From JAGPUQ01 sp049325095 (lineage in GTDB: Bacteria > Pseudomonadota > Gammaproteobacteria > Pseudomonadales > Porticoccaceae): 64,000 nt of DNA. The notes beneath the pieces were generated by a model. That model did not search any database. It saw only the letters and a list, made by a program, of their open reading frames with translations, and had not been told where the DNA came from. Both the position numbers and the translations under genes were made by a program. Shown piece by piece: positions 16,847 to 25,168 of this stretch (within the stretch, counting starts at the first letter, position 1; every line of letters begins with the position of its first letter). The DNA lies in NCBI GenBank assembly GCA_049325095.1, contig JBMOPO010000018.1, positions 62,001-126,000 on the forward strand. The letters run 5' to 3'.

Positions 16847-17758
16847 TCAGTCCGGCTTGTAAGTGGGATGGCCGCCGAAACCCCGGCGCATCAGCGCCAG
16901 CAGCCGATGGGCCAGGTCATCCCCGCCGCGGCTGGCGAAGCGCGCCGCCAGCGCCAGGCTGATGACCGGGGTGGGCACGCCGCGCTCCACGCCCTCGACC
17001 ACCGCCCAGCGGCCCTCGCCGGAGTCCTCGACCCGGGGCGCGACGCCCCCGAGCGCGGCCGGGTCGGCGAGCGCCTCCGCGGTCAGGTCGAGCAGCCAAC
17101 TGCGAATCACGCTGCCGTGCCGCCAGCACTCGGCGATGGCGGCGGCATCCAGCCCGAACTCGGGGGCGGCCTCGAGCAGGGCGAAGCCTTCGGCGAGCGC
17201 CTGCATCATGCCGTACTCGATGGCGTTGTGAACCATCTTCACGTAGTGGCCGGCGCCGGCGGGGCCGCAGTGCAGCCAGCCGGCGTCCGCGGCCGGCGCC
17301 AGCACCTCGATGACCGGGCGCAGCGCGGCGATGGCCGCGGCCTCGCCGCCCAGCATCAGGGCATAGCCCTGTTCCAGGCCCCGGATGCCGCCGGACACCC
17401 CGGCATCGACGAAATCCACCCCGCGCTCCCGGCAGGCATGGGCGCGGCGCACCGAATCCCGATAGTGGGCATTGCCGCCGTCGACCAGGAGGTCCCCGGG
17501 AGCTAGCCTCGACAACAGGTCCTGCAGGCAGCGCTCGGTCACCTCGCCGGCCGGCAACATCAGCCACAGCCGCCGCGGTGGCTCCAGGCCGGCGACCAGC
17601 GCGGCAAGATCGGCGGCCGCCTGCAAACCGGTTTCCGCCGCGAGCGAAGCCGCAGCTTCAGGACTGCGGTTCCAGCCGACCACCTCGACGCCGCCGCGCC
17701 GCAGCCGGCGTGCCATGTTGCCGCCCATGCGGCCGAGCCCCACCAGTCCCAGTTCCAT
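16847..17758 (-). CDS. gnd: 6-phosphogluconate dehydrogenase, short (YqeC/GndA-type) form
   Basis: A 303-residue decarboxylating 6-phosphogluconate dehydrogenase of the short type, usually NAD-linked, unlike the 470-residue enzyme of E. coli. It shows GLVGLGRMGGNMARRL, LVDGGNAHYRDSVRRA, GVSGGIRGLEQGYALMLGG, the substrate and catalytic block GHYVKMVHNAIEYGMMQ, and RVEDSGEGRW. It is the first gene of the gnd-zwf-pgl operon, so the operon encodes the complete oxidative branch. Confidence 0.94.
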   Translation of the reverse strand: MELGLVGLGRMGGNMARRLRRGGVEVVGWNRSPEAAASLAAETGLQAAADLAALVAGLEPPRRLWLMLPAGEVTERCLQDLLSRLAPGDLLVDGGNAHYRDSVRRAHACRERGVDFVDAGVSGGIRGLEQGYALMLGGEAAAIAALRPVIEVLAPAADAGWLHCGPAGAGHYVKMVHNAIEYGMMQALAEGFALLEAAPEFGLDAAAIAECWRHGSVIRSWLLDLTAEALADPAALGGVAPRVEDSGEGRWAVVEGVERGVPTPVISLALAARFASRGGDDLAHRLLALMRRGFGGHPTYKPD

Positions 17759-17780
17759 CGCTGGCCTCCCGGCCGCCGCT

Positions 17781-18260
17781 TCAGGCGCGCTCGTAGCGTC
17801 CGATCAGCCGGTTCATGCCGATCACCAGGGGCTCGATCTTCTGCAGGAGGTCGGTCATGGACAACCCGGCGGCCAGTTGCGGCCGCTCCCTGAGTGCCAG
17901 CAGCCAGAAGTAGTAGTGGTGGGGGCCGTGCCCGTTGGGCGGCAGGGGACCGTTGTAACCCAGCTTGCCGAAATCATTCTTGCCCGCGGTATGACCGGAA
18001 ACCCCCTCCGGCAGGCTGGTCACCGTGGCCGGGATGTCGTAGAGCACCCAGTGCACGAAACCGTAGGTGCCGTTGGCGGCCACCAGCGGGGCATCCGGGT
18101 CGTGGCAGATCAGCGCGAAGGACTGGGTGCCGGCGGGCGCCTCGGACCAGGCCAGGGGTGGGGAAACGTCCTCGCCCTCGCCGGTGTACTTGGCGGGCAT
18201 CGTGCCGCCGGCTGCAAATGCGGGGCTGGTGAGTTGCATCTTGGATGGTGCAAAGCCCAT
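17781..18260 (-). CDS. YbhB/YbcL family (PEBP-like) protein
   Basis: A 159-residue phosphatidylethanolamine-binding-protein fold. The pocket motifs are LICHDPDAP, GTYGFVHWVLYDIP and HGPHHYYFWLLAL. No signal peptide is present, so it is cytoplasmic like YbhB. The ligand and role of bacterial members are not established. It starts from an ATG after AGGAGGATTCC, a strong ribosome-binding site, and lies 22 bp upstream of gnd on the same strand. Confidence 0.9.
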   Translation of the reverse strand: MGFAPSKMQLTSPAFAAGGTMPAKYTGEGEDVSPPLAWSEAPAGTQSFALICHDPDAPLVAANGTYGFVHWVLYDIPATVTSLPEGVSGHTAGKNDFGKLGYNGPLPPNGHGPHHYYFWLLALRERPQLAAGLSMTDLLQKIEPLVIGMNRLIGRYERA

Positions 18261-18363
18261 GGAATCCTCCTGAAACCGCGTGCGAATGGGCGCTCAAGCC
18301 TAGAGGGACCGGGCCCAAATTTGAAGGCCCCGGCGACCGGGGCAGGCGGGCGCACAGCCGGGT

Positions 18364-18972
18364 TCAGGCCGCTGCGGGCGGTCCGGAATGGAAGCGAAAC
18401 CCGGTATCCGGCGCCTCGATCAGCTCGCGTTCGCGGGCGGCGAATGCCTCGATGCGCGCCTCGAGGTCGCCGCCGGCCGCGCGGGCCAGCTCCAGATAAT
18501 CTTGAAAATGCCGCGCTTCCGAGCGCAATAGCGACCGGTAGAACCCGGCCAGTTCGTCATCCACATGGGGTGCGACGGCGGCGAACCGCTCGCAGGATCG
18601 CGCCTCGATGAAGGCACCCACCAGCAGGGTATCCACCAGACGGCCGGGTTCTTCGCGACGCACCAGCGCGTGGAGGGTGCCGGCGTAGCGCCCCGCGGGG
18701 AGGTGGCGGTAAGCGATGCCGCGCGCCTCCATCAGCGCCAGCACCTGCTCGAAATGCCGCAGCTCCTCGCGGGCGAGCCGCGCCATGACCCGCAGCAGCT
18801 CGCCCCGCCCAGGGTAGCGATAGAGCAGCGCCAGCGCGGTGCTGGCCGCCTTCTTCTCGCAGTTGGCGTGGTCGATGAGCAGCTCCTCCCGATGCGCCAG
18901 CGCCGCTTCGATCCAGGCCGCCGGCGTGGCGCAGGGCAGGAATTCCCGGATGGCGTCGAGGCCGGCCACCAC
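18364..18972 (-). CDS. miaE: tRNA-(ms2io6A37) hydroxylase MiaE
   Basis: A 202-residue di-iron monooxygenase that hydroxylates the isopentenyl group of ms2i6A at position 37 of tRNAs. The four-helix ferritin-like iron ligands are seen in EELLIDHANCEKKA, REELRHFEQVL, FIEARSCERF and RSEARHFQDYL. Its ATG is 4 bp after the GST stop, so the two genes are likely cotranscribed. The miaA and miaB genes are not in the window. Confidence 0.9.
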   Translation of the reverse strand: MVAGLDAIREFLPCATPAAWIEAALAHREELLIDHANCEKKAASTALALLYRYPGRGELLRVMARLAREELRHFEQVLALMEARGIAYRHLPAGRYAGTLHALVRREEPGRLVDTLLVGAFIEARSCERFAAVAPHVDDELAGFYRSLLRSEARHFQDYLELARAAGGDLEARIEAFAARERELIEAPDTGFRFHSGPPAAA

Positions 18973-18976
18973 CGTT

Positions 18977-19621
18977 TCAGCCGCCCATCATGGCCTTCAG
19001 CGCCTGGTCGCGGTCGCGGTTGACCTCCTGCACCGAGGGGTTCTGCTCCATCAGCGCCAGCCATTCAGTGAGCCCGGGAATCTCGTCGGCGAGCTTGCGC
19101 CCCAGCGCCTTCTCGACTGCCATGCCGCCCAGCGTGACCGTGTAGTAGAGCACGAAGTCGGCATAGGTGAGTTCCGCGCCGGCCGCATAGGGCTGGAAGT
19201 GGAGCAGTTTGTTGAGCGCCGCCACGCCCTTGTCGAGCTGGGCGCCGACCGCCGCCTTGGTCTCGTCGCCGAGCGGGGCGCCGAAGAACACCGCGCCGAA
19301 CAACTGGCGGGCGACCAGCTCCAGATAGAGCTCGGTGCTCTTCATCAGCTCGCGCACCTTGGCGCGCCGGAAGGGATCCGCCGGCAGCAGCGGCAGATCC
19401 GAGGATACGTCCTCGATGAATTCCAGAATCACGTTGGTTTCGGTGATGAAGCCCTCGTCGACCTCCAGGCAGGGGATCTTGCCCATCGGGCTCTTGGACA
19501 CGAACGCGGGATCGGCGCCGGGGCGGACCAGCACTTCCTCGAACTGGAATCCCTTCTCGAGCAGCGCCGCCTTGGCCATGTTGTAGTAGTCGCTGACTGC
19601 AAAGCCATAGAGCTTCAACAT
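18977..19621 (-). CDS. Glutathione S-transferase family protein
   Basis: A 214-residue GST with an N-terminal thioredoxin fold (LKLYGFAVSDYYNMAKAALLEKG) holding the glutathione-binding SPMGKIPCLEVDEGFITETN and a helical C-terminal domain with LTYADFVLYYTV. The usual catalytic Ser/Tyr position near residue 9 is within VSDYYN. The substrate is unknown. The ATG at 19621 follows GAGGATTGTC; the frame upstream is not conserved. It lies directly upstream of miaE. Confidence 0.9.
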   Translation of the reverse strand: MLKLYGFAVSDYYNMAKAALLEKGFQFEEVLVRPGADPAFVSKSPMGKIPCLEVDEGFITETNVILEFIEDVSSDLPLLPADPFRRAKVRELMKSTELYLELVARQLFGAVFFGAPLGDETKAAVGAQLDKGVAALNKLLHFQPYAAGAELTYADFVLYYTVTLGGMAVEKALGRKLADEIPGLTEWLALMEQNPSVQEVNRDRDQALKAMMGG

Positions 19622-19656
19622 CGTGACAATCCTCCACTGAGAGACAAGAGTTGGAA

Positions 19657-20127
19657 TCAGCTGCAGCGGCGCCGCAGGCCCGGCTCCACGTAACGCTCGT
19701 AATGCGCCGTGGCGAGGCGGTGCCAGTCGCGTTCGACACTGCGGCACAGGTGCACCAGGTCCGGCGCGATGCCGGCGCGCAGGCGGAAACCACAGGCCTC
19801 CGGGGCGCCGATCCGGCTGCCGCACTGGCGCAGCAGATCGTACAGCCACCGATGGGGGTCCCGGGCCGGATCCCAGGGCACCCGCCGCCGGGCCAGTTCC
19901 GCCCGGAGCAGACCGGTGTCGAACAGATCGACCCGATTGGCCAGCACCCGCGCCAGAAAGTCGTCGCCGCGCGCCAGAATCAGCCGCCGCTGGGTTGCGT
20001 CGAAGCCGTTCCAGCCGCTGACCTCGTGGGCGAAGCGCATGCAGCCCCGACACACGCTGTCGCCGATCCCGGTCGAACAGATGCCGATGCAGGGCGTGGC
20101 GGGAGTCGGGGCGGGCGAGGCGGTCAT
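19657..20127 (-). CDS. DUF1289 domain protein
   Basis: A 156-residue protein with the DUF1289 cysteine pattern at the N-terminus: Cys13 and Cys17 in CIGICSTG, then Cys26 and Cys29 in VCRGCMR, followed by EVSGWNGFDATQRRLIL. The four cysteines suggest a metal or Fe-S site; no function is proven. The remaining 90 residues are a longer tail than in the minimal family (about 60 residues) and contain WHRLATAHYERYV. It is 36 bp upstream of the GST gene. Confidence 0.84.
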   Translation of the reverse strand: MTASPAPTPATPCIGICSTGIGDSVCRGCMRFAHEVSGWNGFDATQRRLILARGDDFLARVLANRVDLFDTGLLRAELARRRVPWDPARDPHRWLYDLLRQCGSRIGAPEACGFRLRAGIAPDLVHLCRSVERDWHRLATAHYERYVEPGLRRRCS

Positions 20128-20328
20128 GATGGCGGCACTCTACACCGCCGCTGCACCCTTTCGCCAGACCGCGGGCCGCCGCCGGCCACACCGGCCGGGG
20201 CGCACTCGCCGGCCGCGGAATTGACGTAAAATCCCGCTCCCGCGTCCCCACCGGCCGCCGGGTGCCGGCCGCCATCCCCGCCGCTGCCGGGCCGCCCGCG
20301 AGCCACCGTCCGAGGAGGAACATCTGCC

Positions 20329-22926
20329 GTGCTAGCTGAGTACCGGAAACACGTCGAGGAGCGCGCTGCCGAGGGCGTGCCGCCCAAGCCCCTGAACCCG
20401 GAGTGGACCGCGGCCCTGGTGGAACTGTTGAAGGATCCGCCCGCCGGCGAGGAACAACTGCTGCTCGAGCTGATCACCCACCGGGTGCCCCCGGGGGTGG
20501 ACGCCGCGGCCTATGTCAAAGCGGGCTTCCTGTCAGCCATTGTCAAGGGCGAGGCGAGTTCGCCGCTGATCGACCGCGCCCACGCGATCCGCCTGCTGGG
20601 CATGATGCTGGGCGGCTACAACATCGCCACCCTGGTGGCCGCGCTGGACGACCCCGAACTGGCGCCGCTCGCGGCCAGGGAGCTCAAGCACACGCTGCTG
20701 ATGTTCGATGCCTTCCACGATGTCGCCGACCGGGCCAGGGCCGGCAATGTCCACGCCCGGGAGGTCCTGCAATCCTGGGCCGATGCCGAATGGTTTCTCG
20801 CCCGCCCCGAGGTGCCGGAACAAATCGCCGCCATCGTGTTCAAGGTGCCCGGCGAGACCAACACCGACGACCTGTCGCCCGCCCCCGACGCCTGGTCGCG
20901 GCCGGACATCCCGCTGCACGCCAAGGCCATGTACAAGATTCCCCGCGAGGGCGTCGACAACGCCGAGGCGCAGATCGCCGAATTGAAGGCGAGCGGCTAC
21001 CCGGTCGCCTTCGTCGGCGACGTGGTGGGCACCGGCTCGTCGCGCAAGTCGGCCACCAACTCAGTGCTCTGGTACATCGGCGAGGACATCCCCGGCGTCC
21101 CCAACAAGCGCGCCGGCGGCATCTGCATCGGCGGCAAGGTGGCGCCGATCTTCTTCAACACCATGGAGGACTCCGGCGCGCTGGTGTTCGAGGCCCCGGT
21201 GGAAAAACTGGAGACCGGGCAGGTCATCGAAATCCGCCCCTACGAGGGCCGCATCCTCGACCGCGCCAGCGGCGCCCCGGTCTCCGAGTTCGAGCTGAAA
21301 TCCGAGGTGCTGCTCGACGAGGTCCGCGCCGGCGGCCGCATCAACCTGATCGTCGGCCGCGGCCTCACCCGCCGCGCCCGCGAGGCACTGGGCCTGCCGC
21401 CGACCCAGGTGTTCCGCGCGCCGCAACAGCCGCCCGATACCGGCCGGGGCTTCACGCTCGCCCAGAAGATGGTCGGGCGCGCCTGCGGGCTGCCCGGGGT
21501 GCGCCCCGGCGCCTATTGCGAGCCGGCCATGACCACCGTGGGCTCCCAGGACACCACCGGCCCCATGACCCGCGACGAGTTGCAGGATCTGGCCTGCCTG
21601 GGCTTCTCCGCCGATCTGGTGATGCAGTCCTTCTGCCATACCGCGGCCTACCCCAAGCCGGTGGACATCGAGACCCAGCACACCCTGCCCGACTTCATCA
21701 TGAACCGCGGCGGCGTCTCGCTGCGCCCCGGGGACGGCATCATCCACAGTTGGCTGAACCGGATGCTGCTGCCCGATACCGTGGGCACCGGCGGCGACTC
21801 CCACACCCGCTTCCCGATGGGCATCTCCTTCCCGGCGGGCTCCGGACTGGTCGCCTTCGCGGCCGCCACCGGGGTGATGCCGCTGGACATGCCGGAATCG
21901 GTGCTGGTGCGTTTCAAGGGCCGGATGCAGCCCGGCATCACCCTGCGCGACCTGGTGCACGCGATTCCCTACCAGGCGATCCAGCAGGGTCTGCTGACCG
22001 TGGAGAAGAAGGGCAAGAAGAACATCTTCTCCGGCCGCATCCTGGAAATCGAAGGGCTAGACAACCTCACCGTGGAGCAGGCCTTCGAACTCTCCGATGC
22101 CTCCGCCGAGCGCTCGGCGTCCGGCTGCACCATCCGCCTCAGCGAAGCATCCGTCGCCGAGTACCTGCGCTCCAACATCACCCTGCTGCGCTGGATGATC
22201 GCCGAAGGCTATGGCGATGCCCGCACCCTGGAGCGGCGCGCGCGCAAGATGGAGGCCTGGCTGGCCAAGCCGGAACTGCTGCGGGCCGACGCCGATGCCG
22301 AGTACGCCGCGGTGATCGAGATCGACCTCGATCAGATCCGGGAGCCGATCGTCTGTGCGCCCAATGATCCGGACGACGCCCGGCTGCTCTCCGAAGTCGC
22401 CGGCGACAAGGTCGACGAGGTGTTCATCGGCTCCTGCATGACCAACATCGGCCATTTCCGCGCCGCCGGCAAGCTGCTCGAACGGGTCAAGCCCGGCGCC
22501 CTGCAGACCCGCTTCTGGATCGTGCCGCCGACCCGCATGGACGCCCACACCCTGATGGAGGAGGGCTACTACAGCATCTTCGGCCGCGCTGGCGCGCGCA
22601 CCGAGATGCCGGGCTGCTCGCTGTGCATGGGCAACCAGGCCCGGGTCGCGCCCGGTACCACGGTGCTGTCCACCTCGACCCGGAACTTCCCCAACCGCCT
22701 CGGCGACGGCGCCAACGTCTATCTGACCTCGGCCGAGCTCGCCGCCGTGGGCGGGGTGCTCGGGCGGCTGCCGACGCCGGAGGAATACCTCGAGTATGCC
22801 GCCGCGATCGGCACCCAGGCGCCGGAGATCTACCGCTACATGAACTTCGACCAGATAGCCTCCTTCCAGAAGGCGGCCGATGACGGCCGGCGGATCGCCG
22901 CCGAGCTGATCGTCGAGGTGGCCTGA
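20329..22926 (+). CDS. acnB: Aconitate hydratase B
   Basis: An 865-residue AcnB (E. coli has 865), which interconverts citrate and isocitrate in the TCA cycle. The order is an N-terminal HEAT-like domain (1-160), swivelling domain 4 (GDVVGTGSSRKSATNSVLWY) and domains 1-3. The [4Fe-4S] ligands are the cysteine in FIGSCMTNIGHFR and the pair in GCSLCMGNQAR. The start is GTG with GAGGAGG 10 bp upstream. It is transcribed alone; a TTGACG/TAAAAT-like stretch near 20222-20232 is too compact to be a convincing promoter. Confidence 0.97.
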   Translation: MLAEYRKHVEERAAEGVPPKPLNPEWTAALVELLKDPPAGEEQLLLELITHRVPPGVDAAAYVKAGFLSAIVKGEASSPLIDRAHAIRLLGMMLGGYNIATLVAALDDPELAPLAARELKHTLLMFDAFHDVADRARAGNVHAREVLQSWADAEWFLARPEVPEQIAAIVFKVPGETNTDDLSPAPDAWSRPDIPLHAKAMYKIPREGVDNAEAQIAELKASGYPVAFVGDVVGTGSSRKSATNSVLWYIGEDIPGVPNKRAGGICIGGKVAPIFFNTMEDSGALVFEAPVEKLETGQVIEIRPYEGRILDRASGAPVSEFELKSEVLLDEVRAGGRINLIVGRGLTRRAREALGLPPTQVFRAPQQPPDTGRGFTLAQKMVGRACGLPGVRPGAYCEPAMTTVGSQDTTGPMTRDELQDLACLGFSADLVMQSFCHTAAYPKPVDIETQHTLPDFIMNRGGVSLRPGDGIIHSWLNRMLLPDTVGTGGDSHTRFPMGISFPAGSGLVAFAAATGVMPLDMPESVLVRFKGRMQPGITLRDLVHAIPYQAIQQGLLTVEKKGKKNIFSGRILEIEGLDNLTVEQAFELSDASAERSASGCTIRLSEASVAEYLRSNITLLRWMIAEGYGDARTLERRARKMEAWLAKPELLRADADAEYAAVIEIDLDQIREPIVCAPNDPDDARLLSEVAGDKVDEVFIGSCMTNIGHFRAAGKLLERVKPGALQTRFWIVPPTRMDAHTLMEEGYYSIFGRAGARTEMPGCSLCMGNQARVAPGTTVLSTSTRNFPNRLGDGANVYLTSAELAAVGGVLGRLPTPEEYLEYAAAIGTQAPEIYRYMNFDQIASFQKAADDGRRIAAELIVEVA

Positions 22927-22945
22927 AGGCGCCGGCGCGCGGCGC

Positions 22946-23407
22946 TCAGCCGCCGCCGGCCCTGCCCAGGCGGGCCAGATAGCTGTCGAGGTGGTTGGCG
23001 AACTGCCGCTTCTCGCCCGGGGAGAGCGGCGGCGGCCCGCCGGTCTGGATGCCGCTGGCGCGCAGGGTATCGAGAAAGTCGCGCATCATCAGGCGCCCGC
23101 GGATATTGGCGGCGGTGTGGCGTTCGCCGCGCGGACTCAGCACCGTGGCCCCCTTCTCGATGACCTCATGGGCCAGCGGAATGTCCGCGGTGATCACCAG
23201 ATCGCCGGCTGCGACCCGGGCCACGATCTCGTGGTCGGCGCTGTCGATGCCCCCCGCGACCGCGATGGTCCGCACATTGCGCCGCACCGGCACCTGGGGT
23301 GGCCGGTTCGCCACCAGTACCAGCTCGACCCCGGTGCGCTCGGCGGCGCGCAGCAGCACTTCGCGGATCACCGCCGGACAGGCATCGGCATCGACCCAGA
23401 CCGTCAC
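22946..23407 (-). CDS. YaiI/UPF0178 family protein
   Basis: A 153-residue protein of the UPF0178 family (PIN-like NYN fold; no proven role). It begins TVWVDADACPAVIREVLLRAA like E. coli YaiI and continues with GIDSADHEIV, DLVITADIPLA and GERHTAANIRGRLMMRDFL. The acidic residues of DADACP and TADIP match metal-binding sites of PIN nucleases, so RNase activity is a guess. The GTG at 23405-23407 was taken as start because family homology begins there; 26 upstream codons are open but Arg-rich. Confidence 0.86.
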   Translation of the reverse strand: MTVWVDADACPAVIREVLLRAAERTGVELVLVANRPPQVPVRRNVRTIAVAGGIDSADHEIVARVAAGDLVITADIPLAHEVIEKGATVLSPRGERHTAANIRGRLMMRDFLDTLRASGIQTGGPPPLSPGEKRQFANHLDSYLARLGRAGGG

Positions 23408-23501
23408 CGGCGCGGCACCCGGCTCTCGCCGCCGGCGGCGCCCGGTCCCGCGGCCCGGCCGGCCAATTTGCTGTGCGATGCACATCGTTGATCGGACATC
23501 G

Positions 23502-23530
23502 TTGACTCGTCAACTTGATCCCGATATAGT
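23502..23530 (+). promoter_or_regulatory. Near-consensus sigma-70 promoter with no gene after it
   Basis: TTGACT (23502-23507), 17-bp spacer, TATAGT (23525-23530). Apart from the tRNA-Arg and topA promoters it is the best promoter match in the window. It points rightward into a 60-bp stretch that ends in an intrinsic terminator, with no open frame of useful length. Confidence 0.75.
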
Positions 23531-23536
23531 CTGGCG

Positions 23537-23592
23537 CGCAAAGCTAACCCACTTTGATGGCCGCGAAGTATTGATCTCGCGGCCTTTTTTTT
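23537..23592 (+). ncRNA. Candidate small RNA of about 56 nt
   Basis: The predicted transcript runs from about 7 nt after the -10 box to the end of a U8 tract. It would fold into two hairpins: CAAAG/CTTTG (23539-23543 with 23552-23556, loop CTAACCCA) and the terminator stem. It lies between the divergently placed YaiI gene and the ffh 3' end, antisense to neither coding region. No known RNA family is recognised. Promoter and terminator are seen in sequence; transcription is inferred. Confidence 0.55.
23559..23592 (+). terminator. Intrinsic terminator of the candidate small RNA
   Basis: GGCCGCGA (23559-23566) pairs perfectly with TCGCGGCC (23577-23584), followed by eight T residues (23585-23592). 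On the other strand no T tract follows, so it does not serve ffh. Confidence 0.85.
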
Positions 23593-23608
23593 GGCGGCGG
23601 GCACGCCC

Positions 23609-24991
23609 TCAGCGCCGCGGCAGGCCACCCGGGCCACCCGACTGCGCGAGCAGTCCCTCCATGCCGCGCATCATGCGGCCCAGATTCTTGCCCTTCATCT
23701 TCTTCATGGTCTTGGCCATCTGCTTGTGCTGCTTGAGCAGGCGGTTGAGGTCCTGAATCGAGGTGCCCGAACCCTGGGTGATGCGCCGCTTGCGCGAGCC
23801 GTTGAGAATCTCCGGGTCGGCGCGCTCGGCCGGCGTCATGGAGTCAATGATCACCTGCATGGTCTTGAATTGGGCGGTGACATTGCTCTGCTCGACCATC
23901 CTGGCCATGTTGCCCATGCCCGGCAGCTTGTCGAGCAAACCGGTCATGCCGCCCAGGTTCTGCATCTGCTGGAGCTGGTCGCGCAGGTCCTCCAGATCGA
24001 ACGCCCTGCCCTTTTCGACCTTGCGGGCCAGCTTCTCGGCCTTGGCCCGGTCGACCTTGCGCTCGACCTCCTCGATCAGCGATAGCACGTCACCCATGCC
24101 CAGGATGCGCGAGGCGATGCGCGCCGGATGGAACGGCTCCAGCGCCTCGGTCTTTTCGCCGACGCCCATGAACTTGATGGGCTTGCCGGTCACCTGGCGC
24201 ACCGACAGCGCCGCGCCGCCGCGGGCATCGCCGTCCACTTTGGTGAGAATGACGCCGGTGAGCGGCAGCGCCGCGTCGAAGGCCCGCGCGGTGTTGACCG
24301 CGTCCTGGCCGATCATGGCGTCGATCACGAACAGGGTCTCGGCGGGTTGCAGCGCCGCGCTGAGCGCCCGGATCTCCGCCATCATCTCGTCGTCGATGTG
24401 CAGCCGGCCGGCGGTATCCACGATCAGCACCTCGGCGAAACCGCGCCGCGCCTCCGCCAGCGCCCGCTCAGCGATGGCCAGCGGGCGCTCCCCGGCTGCA
24501 CTGGGCAGGCAGGCAACCCCCACCTCCCCGGCCAGCGTCGCCAGCTGCTGGATCGCCGCCGGCCGGTAGACATCGGTGCTCACCACCATGACCTTCTTCT
24601 TTTCGCGCTCCTTGAGATAGCGCGCCAGCTTGGCCACCGAGGTGGTCTTGCCGGCGCCCTGGAGGCCCGCCATCAGGATCACCGCCGGCGGCCGCACCGC
24701 CAGGTCGAGGCCGGGATTGGCATCGCCCATCAGGTGTTCCAGCTCTTCCTGGACCAGCTTCAGGAACTGCTGGCCCGGATTGAGGCCCTGGCCCACCTGC
24801 ATGCCCAGGGCCCGGGACCGCACCCGGTCGATGAAGTCCTTGACCACGGGCAGTGCGACGTCGGCCTCCAGGAGCGCCATGCGCACATCGCGCAGGGCCG
24901 CGCGAATGTTGTCTTCGCTGAGCCGGGCTTTGCCGGAGATCTTGCGCAGACTGGCGCCGAGACGGTCGCCGAGATTTTCGAACAGGGCCAT
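23609..24991 (-). CDS. ffh: Signal recognition particle protein Ffh (SRP54)
   Basis: A 460-residue SRP GTPase that binds 4.5S RNA and signal sequences and targets ribosomes to FtsY. It starts MALFENLGDRLGASLRKISG. The G domain has GLQGAGKTTSVAKLARYL, DTAGRLHIDDEMM and TKVDGDARGGAALS; the Met-rich M domain occupies about 300-460 (MQNLGGMTGLLDKLPGMGNM, MKKMKGKNLGRMM). The usual downstream partner rpsP is absent: the next feature is the candidate small RNA. Confidence 0.97.
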   Translation of the reverse strand: MALFENLGDRLGASLRKISGKARLSEDNIRAALRDVRMALLEADVALPVVKDFIDRVRSRALGMQVGQGLNPGQQFLKLVQEELEHLMGDANPGLDLAVRPPAVILMAGLQGAGKTTSVAKLARYLKEREKKKVMVVSTDVYRPAAIQQLATLAGEVGVACLPSAAGERPLAIAERALAEARRGFAEVLIVDTAGRLHIDDEMMAEIRALSAALQPAETLFVIDAMIGQDAVNTARAFDAALPLTGVILTKVDGDARGGAALSVRQVTGKPIKFMGVGEKTEALEPFHPARIASRILGMGDVLSLIEEVERKVDRAKAEKLARKVEKGRAFDLEDLRDQLQQMQNLGGMTGLLDKLPGMGNMARMVEQSNVTAQFKTMQVIIDSMTPAERADPEILNGSRKRRITQGSGTSIQDLNRLLKQHKQMAKTMKKMKGKNLGRMMRGMEGLLAQSGGPGGLPRR

Positions 24992-25168
24992 CGCGCGAAT
25001 CCAGGTGGCGGGCGAGGCGCCATTATAGCGGCGCCGGGCACCGGACCCGCTGCGGGATCCTGGCGCCCGACTCGAAGGGAGGCGCCCCCTGGTTGGGTAA
25101 GGGCGGTTCCCATTGCGGGGCGGTTAGAATGGCTTTGGCAGCGGAACCGGCCGGTGGAGGGCCGCGGC

